Shown piece by piece: positions 20,309 through 31,036 of a DNA stretch of 64,000 nucleotides. Source of the DNA: Yersinia frederiksenii ATCC 33641 (lineage in GTDB: Bacteria > Pseudomonadota > Gammaproteobacteria > Enterobacterales > Enterobacteriaceae). The stretch lies in the NCBI RefSeq assembly GCF_000754805.1, contig NZ_KN150731.1:4079886-4143885 (forward strand), given 5' to 3'. How positions within the stretch are numbered: position 1 is the first letter of the stretch; each line of letters begins with the position of its first letter. The notes under the pieces were generated by a model. It had not been told where the DNA came from and did no database searches. It saw only the letters and a program-made list of their open reading frames with translations. The translations under genes were made by a program, and so were the position numbers.

Positions 20309-20638
20309 TCTGTTTCTGTATAGGCGACGTGTTAGTTTCATCAGTGCGCCGCAGGAGTTTTAGCCGAGGGAACGATTCACGCGTGAATTTTACCGCGACA
20401 ACATTCGCTTGCTTTCCTCGACTCATAACCTGTGCGCCGCTATAATGTCGCGTCTTATTTTTCCGGAATGGTTTCGGGACGCTTCTGACATCTGGGATAC
20501 TCGGTTCTGTTTAATGCGGCCGTCCCGGTTCTTAGAGGGTGTTTTCAGAGTTCGCATCATTCCTGAAAGGGAAATGGTGCTGCTTCGTTTGCAGCTTCTG
20601 GAGTTGACCGAGCACTGTGATTTTTTTGAGGTAACAAG
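20309..20638 (+). promoter_or_regulatory. tig promoter and long leader
   Basis: A perfect TATAAT at 20441-20446 with a 17-bp spacer to TCGACT (20418-20423) is a good sigma-70 promoter. Transcription from it would give a leader of about 185 nt before the tig ATG, which follows GAGGTAACAAG. The leader is less AT-rich than most gaps here and may be structured; I found no riboswitch I recognise. Confidence 0.6.
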
Positions 20639-21943
20639 ATGCAAGTTTCTGTTGAAACCACTCAAGGCCTTGGCCGCCGTGTAACAATTACTGTTGCTGC
20701 TGACAGCATTGAGAAAGCAGTAAAAAGCGAATTAGTTAAAGCCGCTAAAAATGTTCGTATCGACGGTTTCCGTAAAGGCCATGTGCCGATGAACATCGTT
20801 GAACAGCGTTACGGTGCTTCTGTTCGTCAGGACGTACTGGGTGATCTGATGCAACGTAATTTCGTTGATGCGATCATTAAAGAAAAAATCAACCCAGCTG
20901 GTGCGCCTAACTATGTACCGGGCGAGTACAAGCAGGGTGAAGATTTTACTTATTCCGTTGAGTTTGAAGTGTACCCGGAAGTTGAGCTGAAAGATCTGGA
21001 AAGCATTGAAGTAGAGAAGCCAGTTGTTGAAGTTAATGACGCTGACGTTGATACCATGCTGGAAACTCTGCGTAAGCAACAAGCAACCTGGAAAGAAACT
21101 GACGCTGCAGCTACTGCTGAAGATCGTGCAACTCTGGATTTCACCGGCTCTATCGATGGTGAAGTGTTTGAAGGTGGCAAAGCGACTGATTTCGTACTGG
21201 CAATGGGCCAGGGTCGTATGATCCCAGGTTTCGAAGAAGGTGTAATCGGCCACAAAGCCGGTGAAGAATTCACCATCGACGTAAACTTCCCAGAAGATTA
21301 CCACGCAGAAAACCTGAAAGGTAAATCAGCGAAATTCGACATCGTGTTGAAGAAAGTTGAAGTGCGTGAGCTGCCAGAACTGACTGAAGAGTTCATCAAA
21401 CGTTTCGGCGTTGCTGATGGTTCAGTAGCGGGTCTGCGTGCTGAAGTGCGTAAAAACATGGAGCGTGAGCTGAAAGGCGCTGTGCGTAACCGTGTGAAAA
21501 CTCAGGCAATCGACGGTCTGGTTAGCGCTAACGAAATCGACGTTCCAGCTGCACTGGTTGAAGGTGAAATCGACGTTCTGCGCCGTCAGGCTGCGCAACG
21601 TTTCGGTGGTAACGAGAAACAAGCTGCTGAACTGCCACGTGAACTGTTCGAAGAACAAGCTAAGCGTCGCGTTGTTGTTGGTCTGTTGCTGGGCGAAGTT
21701 ATCAGCCAGCACGAGCTGAAAGCTGATGAAGATCGTGTTAAAGCACTGATCGAAGAAATGGCATCTGCTTACGAAGATCCACAAGAAGTGATTGAGTTCT
21801 ACAGCAAAAACAAAGAGCTGATGAACAATATGCGTAACGTTGCTCTGGAAGAACAAGCGGTAGAAACTCTGCTGGCTAAAGCCAAAGTGACTGAAAAACC
21901 AACGACCTTTAGTGAGCTGATGAATCAGACCACTACAGCGTAA
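20639..21943 (+). CDS. tig: Trigger factor, ribosome-associated chaperone and PPIase
   Basis: 434-residue cytosolic chaperone that binds nascent chains at ribosomal protein L23. The N-terminal ribosome-binding signature GFRKGHVP (about 43-50) is present, then an FKBP-type prolyl isomerase domain (about 150-245, with [16 protein letters not shown] and [18 protein letters not shown]) and the long helical C-terminal domain. Codon use is strongly biased, as for a highly expressed gene. First of the conserved order tig-clpP-clpX-lon-hupB-ppiD. Confidence 0.99.
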   Translation: MQVSVETTQGLGRRVTITVAADSIEKAVKSELVKAAKNVRIDGFRKGHVPMNIVEQRYGASVRQDVLGDLMQRNFVDAIIKEKINPAGAPNYVPGEYKQGEDFTYSVEFEVYPEVELKDLESIEVEKPVVEVNDADVDTMLETLRKQQATWKETDAAATAEDRATLDFTGSIDGEVFEGGKATDFVLAMGQGRMIPGFEEGVIGHKAGEEFTIDVNFPEDYHAENLKGKSAKFDIVLKKVEVRELPELTEEFIKRFGVADGSVAGLRAEVRKNMERELKGAVRNRVKTQAIDGLVSANEIDVPAALVEGEIDVLRRQAAQRFGGNEKQAAELPRELFEEQAKRRVVVGLLLGEVISQHELKADEDRVKALIEEMASAYEDPQEVIEFYSKNKELMNNMRNVALEEQAVETLLAKAKVTEKPTTFSELMNQTTTA

Positions 21944-21966
21944 TGTTTTTTTAGCGCAGTAAACTG

Positions 21967-21999
21967 AAAAAGCCCGTTGCCCTTGGCTGCGGGCTTTTT
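21967..21999 (+). terminator. Terminator after tig
   Basis: AAAAAGCCCG-13 nt-CGGGCTTTTT followed by CTTTT. It starts 23 bp after the tig stop codon. Confidence 0.92.
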
Positions 22000-22169
22000 C
22001 TTTTAGTAACAATAATCCCTCAATAGTATGATTAATCTGGCATGTTTCGTCGTAATCTGCGCTATATTTGAAAAGTGAAATGAAGTATTTAACAGATAAA
22101 AAATCAATAGGGCGTCAGGATTACGGCAGGAAGCACAGGCGGTTGTTAGGCTAAAAGATAGCGGTGGGG

Positions 22170-22197
22170 CTTGAAAAAGAATATTAATCCCCCAATT
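22170..22197 (+). promoter_or_regulatory. Sigma-32 (heat-shock) type promoter for clpP
   Basis: CTTGAA at 22170-22175, then about 14 bp to CCCCAATT (22190-22197). This is close to the heat-shock consensus CTTGAA-N14-CCCCATNT. It lies about 180 bp before the clpP ATG in the 433-bp tig-clpP gap, which otherwise shows only the tig terminator. clpP is a known sigma-32 gene in E. coli. Confidence 0.7.
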
Positions 22198-22376
22198 AAC
22201 TTAATAGACGTTCATATCTGATGTTGATGAAACACTGGCTGATTACCACCGTCGAATGTGTCTGGATACCCAGACTGTTTGCATGCGACCTTGATGCATG
22301 AACATAGTCATCATTACTTATCTCAAGTAGAATCGGTTATGAATGGCGCCAAAGTAAATTCTATTAGGAGACGGTA

Positions 22377-23000
22377 ATGTCATACAGTGGCGAACGAGAT
22401 CAATTTGCACCTAACATGGCTCTGGTGCCAATGGTGGTTGAGCAGACTTCACGTGGGGAGCGTTCTTACGACATCTTCTCCCGTCTGCTAAAAGAGCGCA
22501 TTATTTTTCTGACCGGTCAAGTTGAAGACCATATGGCCAACTTGATTACTGCGCAAATGCTGTTTCTGGAAGCAGAGAATCCAGAGAAAGACATCTTCTT
22601 GTATATCAACTCACCAGGTGGGGTGATTACTGCCGGGATGTCAATTTATGACACCATGCAATTTATTAAGCCTGATGTCAGCACTATTTGTATGGGCCAG
22701 GCGTGTTCAATGGGAGCATTCCTGTTGACTGCGGGCGCTAAGGGTAAACGCTTCTGCCTGCCGAATTCACGGGTGATGATCCATCAACCGTTGGGCGGCT
22801 TCCAGGGCCAGGCCACAGATATTGAAATTCATGCCAAAGAGATTTTAAAAGTGAAATCACGCATGAATGAACTGATGGCGCATCACACGGGAAAATCTCT
22901 TGAAGAAATAGAGAGAGACACTGAGCGCGACCGTTTCCTGTCTGCTGAACAGGCTGTAGAATATGGTTTAGTTGATTCGGTGTTCACCCGTCGTGACTAA
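22377..23000 (+). CDS. clpP: ClpP, ATP-dependent protease proteolytic subunit
   Basis: Serine protease that forms the double-heptamer chamber used by ClpX and ClpA. 207 residues including a short propeptide (processed after Ala15 in the E. coli protein). The catalytic triad is visible: Ser111 in GQACSMGAF, His136 in [10 protein letters not shown] and Asp185 in ERDRFLSA. The ATG follows TAGGAGACGGTA. It is followed by clpX after 203 bp, a gap long enough for a separate promoter. Confidence 0.99.
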   Translation: MSYSGERDQFAPNMALVPMVVEQTSRGERSYDIFSRLLKERIIFLTGQVEDHMANLITAQMLFLEAENPEKDIFLYINSPGGVITAGMSIYDTMQFIKPDVSTICMGQACSMGAFLLTAGAKGKRFCLPNSRVMIHQPLGGFQGQATDIEIHAKEILKVKSRMNELMAHHTGKSLEEIERDTERDRFLSAEQAVEYGLVDSVFTRRD

Positions 23001-23203
23001 CGACTTATTTCTGTGAGCCTATATACTATAGTGAATGTAAATAGAACAATTCGTGATGCTGAATAAGGCTAATAGCGTGTTGTTTGTACAATCCCAATGA
23101 TATCGGCTGTCCGTTGAAGGCTAACGTGGCGTACAGAAGTAGCGAGAATAGTCTCCCTGCCGCAGGTTACAGATGTGGCAGATATTAAAAAAGAGGTTTA
23201 CTG

Positions 23204-24475
23204 ATGACAGATAAGCGCAAAGACGGTTCTGGAAAGCTGCTGTATTGCTCTTTCTGCGGCAAAAGCCAGCATGAAGTGCGTAAGCTAATTGCCGGGCCGT
23301 CAGTGTATATCTGCGATGAATGTGTCGATTTGTGTAACGACATTATTCGCGAAGAGATCAAAGAAGTCGCACCGCATCGGGAGCGTAGTTCGCTGCCAAC
23401 GCCGCACGAAATTCGTCATCACCTTGATGATTACGTGATCGGACAGGAACCGGCGAAAAAAGTATTAGCGGTTGCGGTGTATAACCATTACAAACGTTTA
23501 CGCAATGGCGACACCAGCAATGGTATCGAATTGGGTAAAAGTAATATCCTGCTGATCGGCCCAACCGGTAGCGGTAAAACATTGTTAGCAGAAACACTGG
23601 CTCGCTTCCTGGATGTGCCATTTACCATGGCTGATGCGACCACACTGACTGAAGCCGGTTATGTGGGTGAAGATGTTGAAAACATCATTCAGAAGCTGCT
23701 ACAGAAATGCGATTACGATGTTCAGAAAGCCCAGCGTGGCATTGTTTATATCGATGAAATTGACAAAATTTCACGTAAGTCTGATAACCCATCGATCACT
23801 CGTGATGTGTCGGGTGAAGGTGTGCAGCAGGCTCTGTTGAAATTGATCGAAGGGACTATTGCGGCTGTTCCACCTCAAGGTGGTCGTAAGCATCCACAGC
23901 AGGAATTTTTGCAGGTTGATACCTCTAAAATTCTGTTTATCTGCGGTGGTGCTTTTGCGGGGCTGGATAAAGTTATTGAGCAGCGCATTAATACCGGCAG
24001 CGGTATTGGCTTTGGTGCCACGGTAAAAGGTAAGTCAGAGAAGGCCACAGAAGGCGAGTTATTGCGCCAGGCTGAGCCGGAAGATTTGATTAAATTCGGT
24101 TTAATCCCTGAATTTATCGGCCGTCTGCCAGTGGTTGCTACTTTAAGTGAATTGAGCGAAGACGCGCTGATTCAGATCCTGAAAGAGCCGAAGAATGCCC
24201 TGACTAAACAATATCAGGCATTGTTCAATCTTGAAGGTGTTGAACTTGAGTTCCGCGATGAAGCGTTGACAGCCATTGCCAAAAAAGCAATGGCGCGCAA
24301 AACAGGTGCTCGTGGCCTGCGTTCTATCGTAGAAGGCGCTCTGCTGGATACCATGTACGATTTACCGTCAATGGACAGTGTGGAAAAAGTGGTTGTGGAT
24401 GAGTCAGTTATTGCTGGTCAATCTGCACCAATGCTGATTTATGGTCAACCTGAAGCTCAAGCTTCTGGCGAATAA
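23204..24475 (+). CDS. clpX: ClpX, AAA+ unfoldase subunit of ClpXP
   Basis: 423-residue hexameric unfoldase that feeds substrates (ssrA-tagged proteins and others) to ClpP. The N-terminal C4 zinc domain is YCSFCGKSQ...[10 protein letters not shown] (residues about 14-40). Also present: Walker A GPTGSGKT, pore loop GYVGED, Walker [10 protein letters not shown], the RKH loop GGRKHPQ, and the IGF loop for ClpP docking in SGIGFGATV. It ends in a strong terminator before lon. Confidence 0.99.
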   Translation: MTDKRKDGSGKLLYCSFCGKSQHEVRKLIAGPSVYICDECVDLCNDIIREEIKEVAPHRERSSLPTPHEIRHHLDDYVIGQEPAKKVLAVAVYNHYKRLRNGDTSNGIELGKSNILLIGPTGSGKTLLAETLARFLDVPFTMADATTLTEAGYVGEDVENIIQKLLQKCDYDVQKAQRGIVYIDEIDKISRKSDNPSITRDVSGEGVQQALLKLIEGTIAAVPPQGGRKHPQQEFLQVDTSKILFICGGAFAGLDKVIEQRINTGSGIGFGATVKGKSEKATEGELLRQAEPEDLIKFGLIPEFIGRLPVVATLSELSEDALIQILKEPKNALTKQYQALFNLEGVELEFRDEALTAIAKKAMARKTGARGLRSIVEGALLDTMYDLPSMDSVEKVVVDESVIAGQSAPMLIYGQPEAQASGE

Positions 24476-24506
24476 TTAGCCAAATAATCCAGATGGTTAG
24501 TATGAC

Positions 24507-24535
24507 AATGGGGGATTTTATCCCCCATTTCTTTT
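24507..24535 (+). terminator. Terminator after clpX
   Basis: AATGGGGGAT-TTT-ATCCCCCATT followed by TCTTTTT, 31 bp after the clpX stop codon. Confidence 0.9.
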
Positions 24536-24551
24536 TCCTCGCATTGTAATC

Positions 24552-24579
24552 GTTGAATGTAAGACATTCGTCCCCATAT
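24552..24579 (+). promoter_or_regulatory. Sigma-32 (heat-shock) promoter for lon
   Basis: GTTGAA (24552-24557), 14-bp spacer, CCCCATAT (24572-24579). This is very close to the sigma-32 consensus and lies 90 bp before the lon ATG. lon is a classic heat-shock gene in E. coli. Confidence 0.85.
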
Positions 24580-24669
24580 ACTCAATTACCTATTTAGTGA
24601 AACTCGTGATGACTCGTGTTTCACGAGATTCCCAGTAATCTGGCGGAAGCTAAACTAAGAGAGAGCTCT

Positions 24670-27024
24670 ATGAACCCTGAGCGTTCCGAACGCATAGAAA
24701 TCCCCGTATTGCCTCTGCGCGATGTGGTGGTTTATCCGCATATGGTGATCCCACTGTTTGTTGGCCGGGAAAAGTCGATTCGGTGCCTGGAAGCGGCAAT
24801 GGACCATGATAAAAAAATCATGCTGGTTGCGCAGAAAGAAGCCTCAACTGATGAGCCTGGTATCAACGATCTGTTTTCAGTCGGCACTGTAGCCTCGATT
24901 CTGCAAATGCTGAAATTGCCTGATGGCACAGTCAAGGTGCTGGTTGAAGGGCTACAGCGTGCGCGTATCACCACGCTTTCCGACAGCGGCGAGCATTTTG
25001 CTGCCCAGGCGGAATATCTAGAATCACCAGTGATGGACGACCGTGAGCAAGAAGTATTAGTCCGCACAGCAATTAATCAGTTTGAAGGTTACATCAAACT
25101 GAACAAGAAGATCCCACCAGAAGTACTGGCTTCATTGCACAGTATTGATGATGCGGCGCGCCTTGCTGATACTATTGCGGCTCATATGCCGTTGAAATTA
25201 AATGATAAACAAGCTGTTCTGGAAATGTTCGATGTCACCGAACGTCTGGAATATCTGATGGCGATGATGGAATCTGAAATTGATCTGTTACAGGTCGAAA
25301 AACGGATTCGTAATCGCGTTAAAAAACAGATGGAAAAGAGTCAGCGCGAGTACTATTTGAATGAGCAAATGAAAGCCATTCAGAAAGAATTGGGCGAGAT
25401 GGACGATGCGCCTGACGAGCACGAAGCGCTGAAACGCAAGATTGAAGCGGCAAAAATGCCGAAAGATGCGCGCGAAAAAACCGAAGCTGAACTGCAAAAA
25501 CTGAAAATGATGTCGCCGATGTCGGCGGAAGCCACTGTGGTTCGCGGTTACATTGATTGGATGTTGCAGGTTCCGTGGAACAGCCGCAGTAAAGTTAAAA
25601 AAGATCTGGTAAAAGCACAGGAAGTTCTGGATACCGACCATTACGGTTTAGAGCGCGTTAAAGATCGTATTCTAGAATACCTCGCAGTACAGAGCCGGGT
25701 CAGTAAAATCAAAGGGCCAATCCTGTGTCTGGTGGGGCCTCCTGGGGTCGGTAAAACGTCGCTGGGGCAATCTATTGCCCGTGCAACAGGTCGTCAATAT
25801 GTGCGTATGGCACTGGGTGGCGTGCGTGACGAAGCGGAGATTCGTGGTCACCGTCGTACCTACATCGGTTCTATGCCGGGTAAATTGATCCAGAAGATGG
25901 CAAAAGTTGGGGTAAAAAACCCACTCTTCCTGTTGGATGAGATCGACAAAATGGCATCCGACATGCGTGGTGATCCGGCATCTGCCTTGCTGGAAGTGTT
26001 AGACCCAGAGCAAAACGTGGCATTTAACGATCACTATCTGGAAGTTGATTATGATCTGTCCGATGTGATGTTTGTGGCGACGTCTAACTCGATGAATATT
26101 CCGGCACCATTGCTGGACCGTATGGAAGTGATTCGCCTGTCCGGTTATACCGAAGATGAAAAACTCAATATTGCCAAGCAGCATCTGTTGCCGAAACAAT
26201 TTGAGCGTAACGCCATTAAGAAAGGCGAGTTGACCATCGATGATAGCGCCATCATGAGCATTATCCGTTATTACACCCGTGAAGCTGGGGTGCGTAGTTT
26301 GGAACGTGAAATTTCCAAACTGTGTCGTAAAGCAGTAAAAAATCTGCTTATGGATAAAACGGTTAAGCATATTGAAATCACCGGTGACAACCTGAAAGAT
26401 TTCCTTGGTGTACAGAAGGTAGATTATGGCCGTGCTGATACTGAAAACCGTGTCGGTCAAGTGACTGGTCTGGCATGGACTGAAGTTGGCGGTGATTTGC
26501 TGACCATCGAGACGGCCTGTGTTCCGGGTAAAGGTAAGTTGACTTACACCGGTTCTCTGGGGGAAGTCATGCAAGAGTCAATTCAGGCTGCATTAACCGT
26601 GGTTCGCGCTCGTGCAGATAAATTGGGTATTAATCCTGATTTTTATGAAAAACGTGATATTCACGTGCATGTGCCTGAAGGTGCGACGCCGAAAGATGGT
26701 CCAAGCGCAGGTATTGCAATGTGTACCGCACTGGTTTCTTGCCTGACGGGTAACCCGGTACGTGCTGATGTTGCGATGACCGGTGAAATCACTTTACGTG
26801 GCTTAGTATTGCCAATCGGTGGTTTGAAAGAGAAATTGCTGGCTGCTCATCGTGGTGGGATTAAAGTTGTGCTGATTCCAGATGATAACAAACGTGATTT
26901 GGAAGAGATTCCAGACAATGTTATTGCTGATCTGGAGATTCATCCGGTGAAACGAATTGATGATGTTTTAGCCATTGCTTTGCAAAATCCTGCCTTCGGG
27001 GCACAGCCGGTAGCGTCAAAATAG
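24670..27024 (+). CDS. lon: Lon, ATP-dependent protease La
   Basis: 784-residue homo-oligomeric AAA+ protease for damaged proteins and regulators such as SulA and RcsA; in Yersinia, ClpXP and Lon degrade YmoA, which is also encoded in this window. LON N-domain (about 10-205), Walker [10 protein letters not shown], Walker [10 protein letters not shown], and the Ser-Lys catalytic dyad in [11 protein letters not shown] and [11 protein letters not shown]. The length equals E. coli Lon when started at [15 protein letters not shown] (24670). A GTG 18 codons upstream is in frame but has no ribosome site. Confidence 0.98.
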   Translation: MNPERSERIEIPVLPLRDVVVYPHMVIPLFVGREKSIRCLEAAMDHDKKIMLVAQKEASTDEPGINDLFSVGTVASILQMLKLPDGTVKVLVEGLQRARITTLSDSGEHFAAQAEYLESPVMDDREQEVLVRTAINQFEGYIKLNKKIPPEVLASLHSIDDAARLADTIAAHMPLKLNDKQAVLEMFDVTERLEYLMAMMESEIDLLQVEKRIRNRVKKQMEKSQREYYLNEQMKAIQKELGEMDDAPDEHEALKRKIEAAKMPKDAREKTEAELQKLKMMSPMSAEATVVRGYIDWMLQVPWNSRSKVKKDLVKAQEVLDTDHYGLERVKDRILEYLAVQSRVSKIKGPILCLVGPPGVGKTSLGQSIARATGRQYVRMALGGVRDEAEIRGHRRTYIGSMPGKLIQKMAKVGVKNPLFLLDEIDKMASDMRGDPASALLEVLDPEQNVAFNDHYLEVDYDLSDVMFVATSNSMNIPAPLLDRMEVIRLSGYTEDEKLNIAKQHLLPKQFERNAIKKGELTIDDSAIMSIIRYYTREAGVRSLEREISKLCRKAVKNLLMDKTVKHIEITGDNLKDFLGVQKVDYGRADTENRVGQVTGLAWTEVGGDLLTIETACVPGKGKLTYTGSLGEVMQESIQAALTVVRARADKLGINPDFYEKRDIHVHVPEGATPKDGPSAGIAMCTALVSCLTGNPVRADVAMTGEITLRGLVLPIGGLKEKLLAAHRGGIKVVLIPDDNKRDLEEIPDNVIADLEIHPVKRIDDVLAIALQNPAFGAQPVASK

Positions 27025-27057
27025 TGACGGATCGCAAGAAGTATTGATAAAACTGAT

Positions 27058-27092
27058 GCTGGTGAGTGAAATCCTACTTGCCAGCTATTTTT
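27058..27092 (+). terminator. Terminator after lon
   Basis: GCTGGTGAGT-7 nt-ACTTGCCAGC (two G-U or weak pairs) followed by TATTTTTTG, 33 bp after the stop codon. Confidence 0.7.
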
Positions 27093-27241
27093 TGTGCCGC
27101 TAAGTTAGTTCGGCTGTCTGGCAAAAGTTTAAGCCTTTGGGCTACTTGATATGGTTGGGCAGGATTGATATAACAGCTGCGCTGTCGTGTTGTCCGTAGG
27201 GATTTTCGGCGCGACGATAGAATTCTAAAGGGGATGAAAGA

Positions 27242-27514
27242 GTGAATAAGTCACAACTGATCGACAAAATTGCCGCAGGTGCTGATATTTCTAAAGCGGC
27301 CGCTGGGCGCGCATTGGATGCAATTATTGCTTCTGTTACTGAATCTTTGAAAGAAGGGGATGACGTAGCTCTGGTTGGTTTTGGTACTTTTGCAGTACGT
27401 GAGCGTTCTGCACGTACTGGCCGTAACCCTCAGACCGGTAAAGAAATCAGTATTCCAGCAGCTAAAGTACCAGGCTTCCGTGCCGGTAAAGGCCTGAAAG
27501 ACGCTGTAAACTGA
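27242..27514 (+). CDS. hupB: HupB, nucleoid protein HU-beta
   Basis: 90-residue histone-like DNA-binding protein that forms HU heterodimers with HupA. The DNA-binding arm signature [21 protein letters not shown] (residues about 46-66) is intact. It starts at GTG, as in E. coli, with GGGGATGAAA just upstream. The gap from lon (217 bp) leaves room for its own promoters. Confidence 0.99.
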   Translation: MNKSQLIDKIAAGADISKAAAGRALDAIIASVTESLKEGDDVALVGFGTFAVRERSARTGRNPQTGKEISIPAAKVPGFRAGKGLKDAVN

Positions 27515-27600
27515 TTACCGCATCAACTCTCATCTGCAGCGAATATTGTTTGTGTTAAACAATAACCTGACGCAGTTGAGCTGGTAAGGTAAGATACAAG

Positions 27601-27628
27601 GCGCATCGTTAATGATGCGCTTTTTTTT
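27601..27628 (+). terminator. Terminator after hupB
   Basis: GCGCATC-GTTAAT-GATGCGC followed by eight T. The remaining 230 bp up to ppiD show no ORF and must carry the ppiD promoter. Confidence 0.95.
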
Positions 27629-27858
27629 CGTTTAGCTGGCTGAATTGACTAACAGTTGAAGTGATTGATAGCTGAAGTTACGTAACATATTGGTCTGGCG
27701 AAAAATATCTGCGACCTTGTAGTAAAAACACAGTCGTTAGCAAGTACAGTAAGCAGTTTTAACGCGCAGCAGCACGAAGGGCTGTCGCAAGGAATGCTGG
27801 GTTTATTTAGACCTGCGCAACAGTTTTAATCCATATTACAGCGGAGTATTGTCACATT

Positions 27859-29745
27859 ATGATGGACAATTTACGCGCGGCTGCTAATAACGTCGTGCTC
27901 AAAATCATTCTGGCCTTGATCATGTTGTCCTTTATCCTGACTGGGGTTGGCAGCTATCTGATTGGCGGTTCCAACGACTTTGCAGCCAAAGTTAATGGCC
28001 AAGAGATTAGTCGTGCTCAGTTAGAACAGGCTGTACAGAGTGAACGTGGCCGCTTGCAACAGCAATTAGGTGAACAATTCTCCGCACTGGCTGCGAATGA
28101 AGGCTACATGCTGCAATTACGTCAGCAGGTGCTCGGGCAGTTGGTCAACAATATGTTACTTGACCAATATGCTAAAAAATTGGGTCTGACTGCCAGCGAT
28201 GATCAAGTTAAGGATGCCATTCGTCAGGCACCTTATTTCCAGACTGATGGCAAGTTCGATAACAACAAATATCTTGAGCTGGTTAATCGTATGGGTTACA
28301 CCCCAGACCAATTCGCTCAATTACAGCGTCAACAGCTCATTAATCAACAATTGCTACAGGCCTTTGGTGATACCGGTTTTGTTCTTCCTGTCGAAGCACA
28401 GGCCATGTCAGCGCTGATTTTGCAGCAACGTGACGTCCGTCTGGCGACAATCGACCTGAAAGCACTTCAAGCGCAGCAGAAAGTCACTGATGAAGAACTG
28501 CAAGCCTACTACGATCAGAACAAAAATAGCTTCATTGCACCGGAACAGATGAAAATCAGTTTCATTGCGATGGATGCTGCAGCGATGCAGGACAAAATTA
28601 CTGTTACTGAAGACGATATCGCCGCCTATTATGACCAACATAAAAGCAGCTATGGCCAGCCAGAACAGCGTAACTACAGTGTTATTCAGTTTAAGACTGA
28701 AGCTGAAGCCAAAACTGCTTTGGATGAGCTGAAAAAAGGGGCTGATTTTGCCGCTATGGCAAAAGAAAAATCGACTGACATCATTTCCCGTAAAAATGGC
28801 GGTGAATTGGGTTGGTTAGAGCCAGAAACTACCGCAGATGAACTAAAACAAGCTAATCTGACGGAAAAAGGCCAGCTATCTGATGTGGTTAAATCCTCTG
28901 TGGGTTACTTGATTGTCCGTTTAAATGACATCAAGCCAGAGCAGGTTAAACCGCTGTCTGAAGTCCATGATGCGCTGGCAAAACAGGTTAAGCAGGAAAA
29001 AGCTGTTGATGCTTATTATTCGTTACAGCAAAAAGTGAGTGAAGCGGCAACCAGTGATAACGAATCTCTCGCTTCTGCCGAAGAAGCCGCAGGGACTAAA
29101 GCTAAGCAAACGGGTTGGTTTACTCGTGATGCAGTACCTGCTGACGTCAATTTCAAACCTGTTATCCAAGCCATTTTTGAGGGGGGTTTAGTGGGCGAGA
29201 ATGGCGCACCGGGCAGTAACTCGGATGTCATTACCGTTGATGGTGACCGCGCGTTTGTTATTCGTATCGATGGTCATAAACCAGAAGGTATTGAGCCATT
29301 CACTCAAGTCCGTGATCAAGTCGCTGAATTGGTGAAGCGTCAGAAAGCGGAACAAGTGGCTCGGGTTGATGGCGAGAAGATCCTGACAGCACTGAAACAA
29401 GGCAAGGGCGATGAAGCCATGAAAGCTGCAGGTATCAGCTTTGGCGAGAAGAAAACCTTGTCTCGGGCACCGGATGACGATCAGTTAGTACAGACTATCT
29501 TTGCATTGCCTCATCCACAAAAAGATCAGCTGGTTTATGGCTTGTCTCAGGATCGTCAGGACAACATTGTATTGATCGAACTGTTATCGGTAACGCCAGG
29601 TAAATTGCCGGAAGGCGAGATGAAGACCTTTATTGCTAAAATGCAAGAGGGTTCCAGTGGTGTGACCTTTGATGCGCTGATGGCAAACCTGCACAAACAG
29701 GCCACCATCAAAATGGGTCCTGCGGAACAGCAGCAACCGCAATAA
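27859..29745 (+). CDS. ppiD: PpiD, periplasmic folding factor with parvulin-like domain
   Basis: 628-residue membrane-anchored periplasmic chaperone near the Sec translocon. One N-terminal membrane helix (about 14-36), a SurA_N-like region, a parvulin domain (about 265-355, KEKSTDIISRKNGGELGWL), then a long C-terminal chaperone-like part. The family is thought to have little or no isomerase activity. ATGATG start, as in E. coli MMD. Its place after hupB is conserved. Confidence 0.96.
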   Translation: MMDNLRAAANNVVLKIILALIMLSFILTGVGSYLIGGSNDFAAKVNGQEISRAQLEQAVQSERGRLQQQLGEQFSALAANEGYMLQLRQQVLGQLVNNMLLDQYAKKLGLTASDDQVKDAIRQAPYFQTDGKFDNNKYLELVNRMGYTPDQFAQLQRQQLINQQLLQAFGDTGFVLPVEAQAMSALILQQRDVRLATIDLKALQAQQKVTDEELQAYYDQNKNSFIAPEQMKISFIAMDAAAMQDKITVTEDDIAAYYDQHKSSYGQPEQRNYSVIQFKTEAEAKTALDELKKGADFAAMAKEKSTDIISRKNGGELGWLEPETTADELKQANLTEKGQLSDVVKSSVGYLIVRLNDIKPEQVKPLSEVHDALAKQVKQEKAVDAYYSLQQKVSEAATSDNESLASAEEAAGTKAKQTGWFTRDAVPADVNFKPVIQAIFEGGLVGENGAPGSNSDVITVDGDRAFVIRIDGHKPEGIEPFTQVRDQVAELVKRQKAEQVARVDGEKILTALKQGKGDEAMKAAGISFGEKKTLSRAPDDDQLVQTIFALPHPQKDQLVYGLSQDRQDNIVLIELLSVTPGKLPEGEMKTFIAKMQEGSSGVTFDALMANLHKQATIKMGPAEQQQPQ

Positions 29746-29777
29746 GCCTCGCATTCATTTGCAATTCGATGTAACAC

Positions 29778-29803
29778 CGAAAGGTCGCTTTGGCGGCCTT
29801 TCG
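29778..29803 (+). terminator. Hairpin after ppiD
   Basis: CGAAAGG...CCTTTCG with an inner CGC/GCG stem, 33 bp after the ppiD stop codon. There is no T-run, so this could be an mRNA-end stabiliser rather than an intrinsic terminator. Confidence 0.45.
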
Positions 29804-29883
29804 CATATCTGGAACCTGCTCTTTGCGGTGAATCGGAGGTTGTTGCAAGGTAGTCATGCTGTCAAATACAAGGAGGATACAGC

Positions 29884-30288
29884 ATGAAATTTATAGGAAA
29901 GTTATTTGTAATTACGACATTGTTAGCTGGCTTTAATATCCAACCCTTAGCCTATGCTGCATCCACCAGTCCCCTGCAGGAAAAAGCACCTAGCCAAACA
30001 ACCAAGGCTACAACAACCCATCATCCGGTAAAAACGACGCAGGATAAAATGGTGGTAACAGCCCCAGCAGATAGGTCACCAGAAAGTGCTCAAAGCCAAA
30101 TAAATATTAATAGTGCGGATGTGGAACAGTTAGCTCAGTTCCTCAGTGGAGTTGGTAGGAAGAAAGCTGAGGCGATTGTTAACTATCGTGAGCAGTTCGG
30201 CCCTTTTACGGATGCAGAACAACTACTTGAAGTCCCAGGTATTGGTCCCTCATTTTTAGAGAAAAACAGCAGCAAACTTAAGATGTGA
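29884..30288 (+). CDS. ybaV: YbaV, secreted ComEA-type helix-hairpin-helix protein
   Basis: 134 residues: signal peptide (MKFIGKLFVITTLLAGF...YAA), a Thr- and Lys-rich linker, then a ComEA-like double HhH domain (about 72-134, INSADVEQLAQFLSGVGRKKAEAIV and LLEVPGIGPSFLEKN). In naturally competent bacteria ComEA binds incoming DNA in the periplasm; the role in enterobacteria is not established. The start follows AGGAGGATACAGC. The linker is variable in the family, so similarity to E. coli is mainly in the C-terminus. Confidence 0.9.
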   Translation: MKFIGKLFVITTLLAGFNIQPLAYAASTSPLQEKAPSQTTKATTTHHPVKTTQDKMVVTAPADRSPESAQSQININSADVEQLAQFLSGVGRKKAEAIVNYREQFGPFTDAEQLLEVPGIGPSFLEKNSSKLKM

Positions 30289-30296
30289 ATATTGCA

Positions 30297-30333
30297 GTCA
30301 GACAGGTACTGACGAGTATTTGTCTGGCTTTTT
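30297..30333 (+). terminator. Terminator after ybaV
   Basis: GTCAGACA-16 nt-TGTCTGGC followed by TTTTT, starting 8 bp after the ybaV stop codon. Confidence 0.7.
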
Positions 30334-30536
30334 CAGTTCGCTATTTTCACAACAAATAACCCCCATTATTTCATACTGTAAGGTGTAATTGCGGGGTAAA
30401 ACTGTGACGTTGTTCTAGATTATATAGTAAGCGCGCTATGAAGTGTTTTTCCTCTGCTAATCTTTCTTTTTGAGGTCATACCAGTTACGTATGCCACTCT
30501 ATAATAACCATTAACTGTTTGGAGAAGCTCGTCGTC

Positions 30537-30944
30537 ATGCATACTCATATTAAAGTCAGGGGTTTCCATATTGATGTTTTTCAACATGTTAATAATGCCC
30601 GCTACTTAGAGTTTCTCGAAGAAGCCCGTTGGGAGTGGCTCGATGGTGAGCCAGCAGCACAGTGGATGGCTGAAAACCAAATCGCTTTTATCGTTGTTAA
30701 TATCAATATTAATTATCGTCGACCTGCAGTATTGGGCGACTTATTGCGAATTGACAGCCAACTGTTAAGGCTGAATGGTAAAAGTGGTGTGATGAAACAA
30801 ACTATCACTTTGGAACCAGAGTCTATACCTGTAGCTGATGCAGAATTAACTTTTGTTTGCATCGATCTACGCAGTCAAAAGGTAGTCCCTATTGAGGGAG
30901 AATTGCACCAAAAATTGGAGGAGTTTGTCAACCGAGGGCGCTAA
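30537..30944 (+). CDS. fadM: FadM (YbaW), long-chain acyl-CoA thioesterase
   Basis: Hotdog-fold thioesterase of 135 residues that releases fatty acids such as 3,5-tetradecadienoate from CoA in side routes of beta-oxidation. The 4HBT active-site motif is present (FQHVNNARYLEFLEEARWEW, with the catalytic Asp in HIDVFQHVNN). I chose ATG 30537 because it matches the E. coli start and has GGAGAA upstream; a TTG six codons earlier would place that ribosome site inside the coding region. Confidence 0.94.
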   Translation: MHTHIKVRGFHIDVFQHVNNARYLEFLEEARWEWLDGEPAAQWMAENQIAFIVVNININYRRPAVLGDLLRIDSQLLRLNGKSGVMKQTITLEPESIPVADAELTFVCIDLRSQKVVPIEGELHQKLEEFVNRGR

Positions 30945-31036
30945 AGAACGGTGTTCTATTAATTATCAATCACTACCACACTGATGGGTGAGGTAGTGAA
31001 AGTAGGGCAGTTATCCGCGTTACTTTAGCAACAGAG

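Noticed and set aside
20732..21304. 190-codon open frame opposite tig
   Set aside because: Shadow frame of a highly expressed gene; Phe-rich translation with no recognisable domain.
21422..22012. 196-codon open frame opposite the 3' half of tig
   Set aside because: Starts inside the tig terminator and is Phe/Gln-rich; a shadow.
25999..26574. 191-codon open frame opposite lon
   Set aside because: Shadow frame; no start signal or family.
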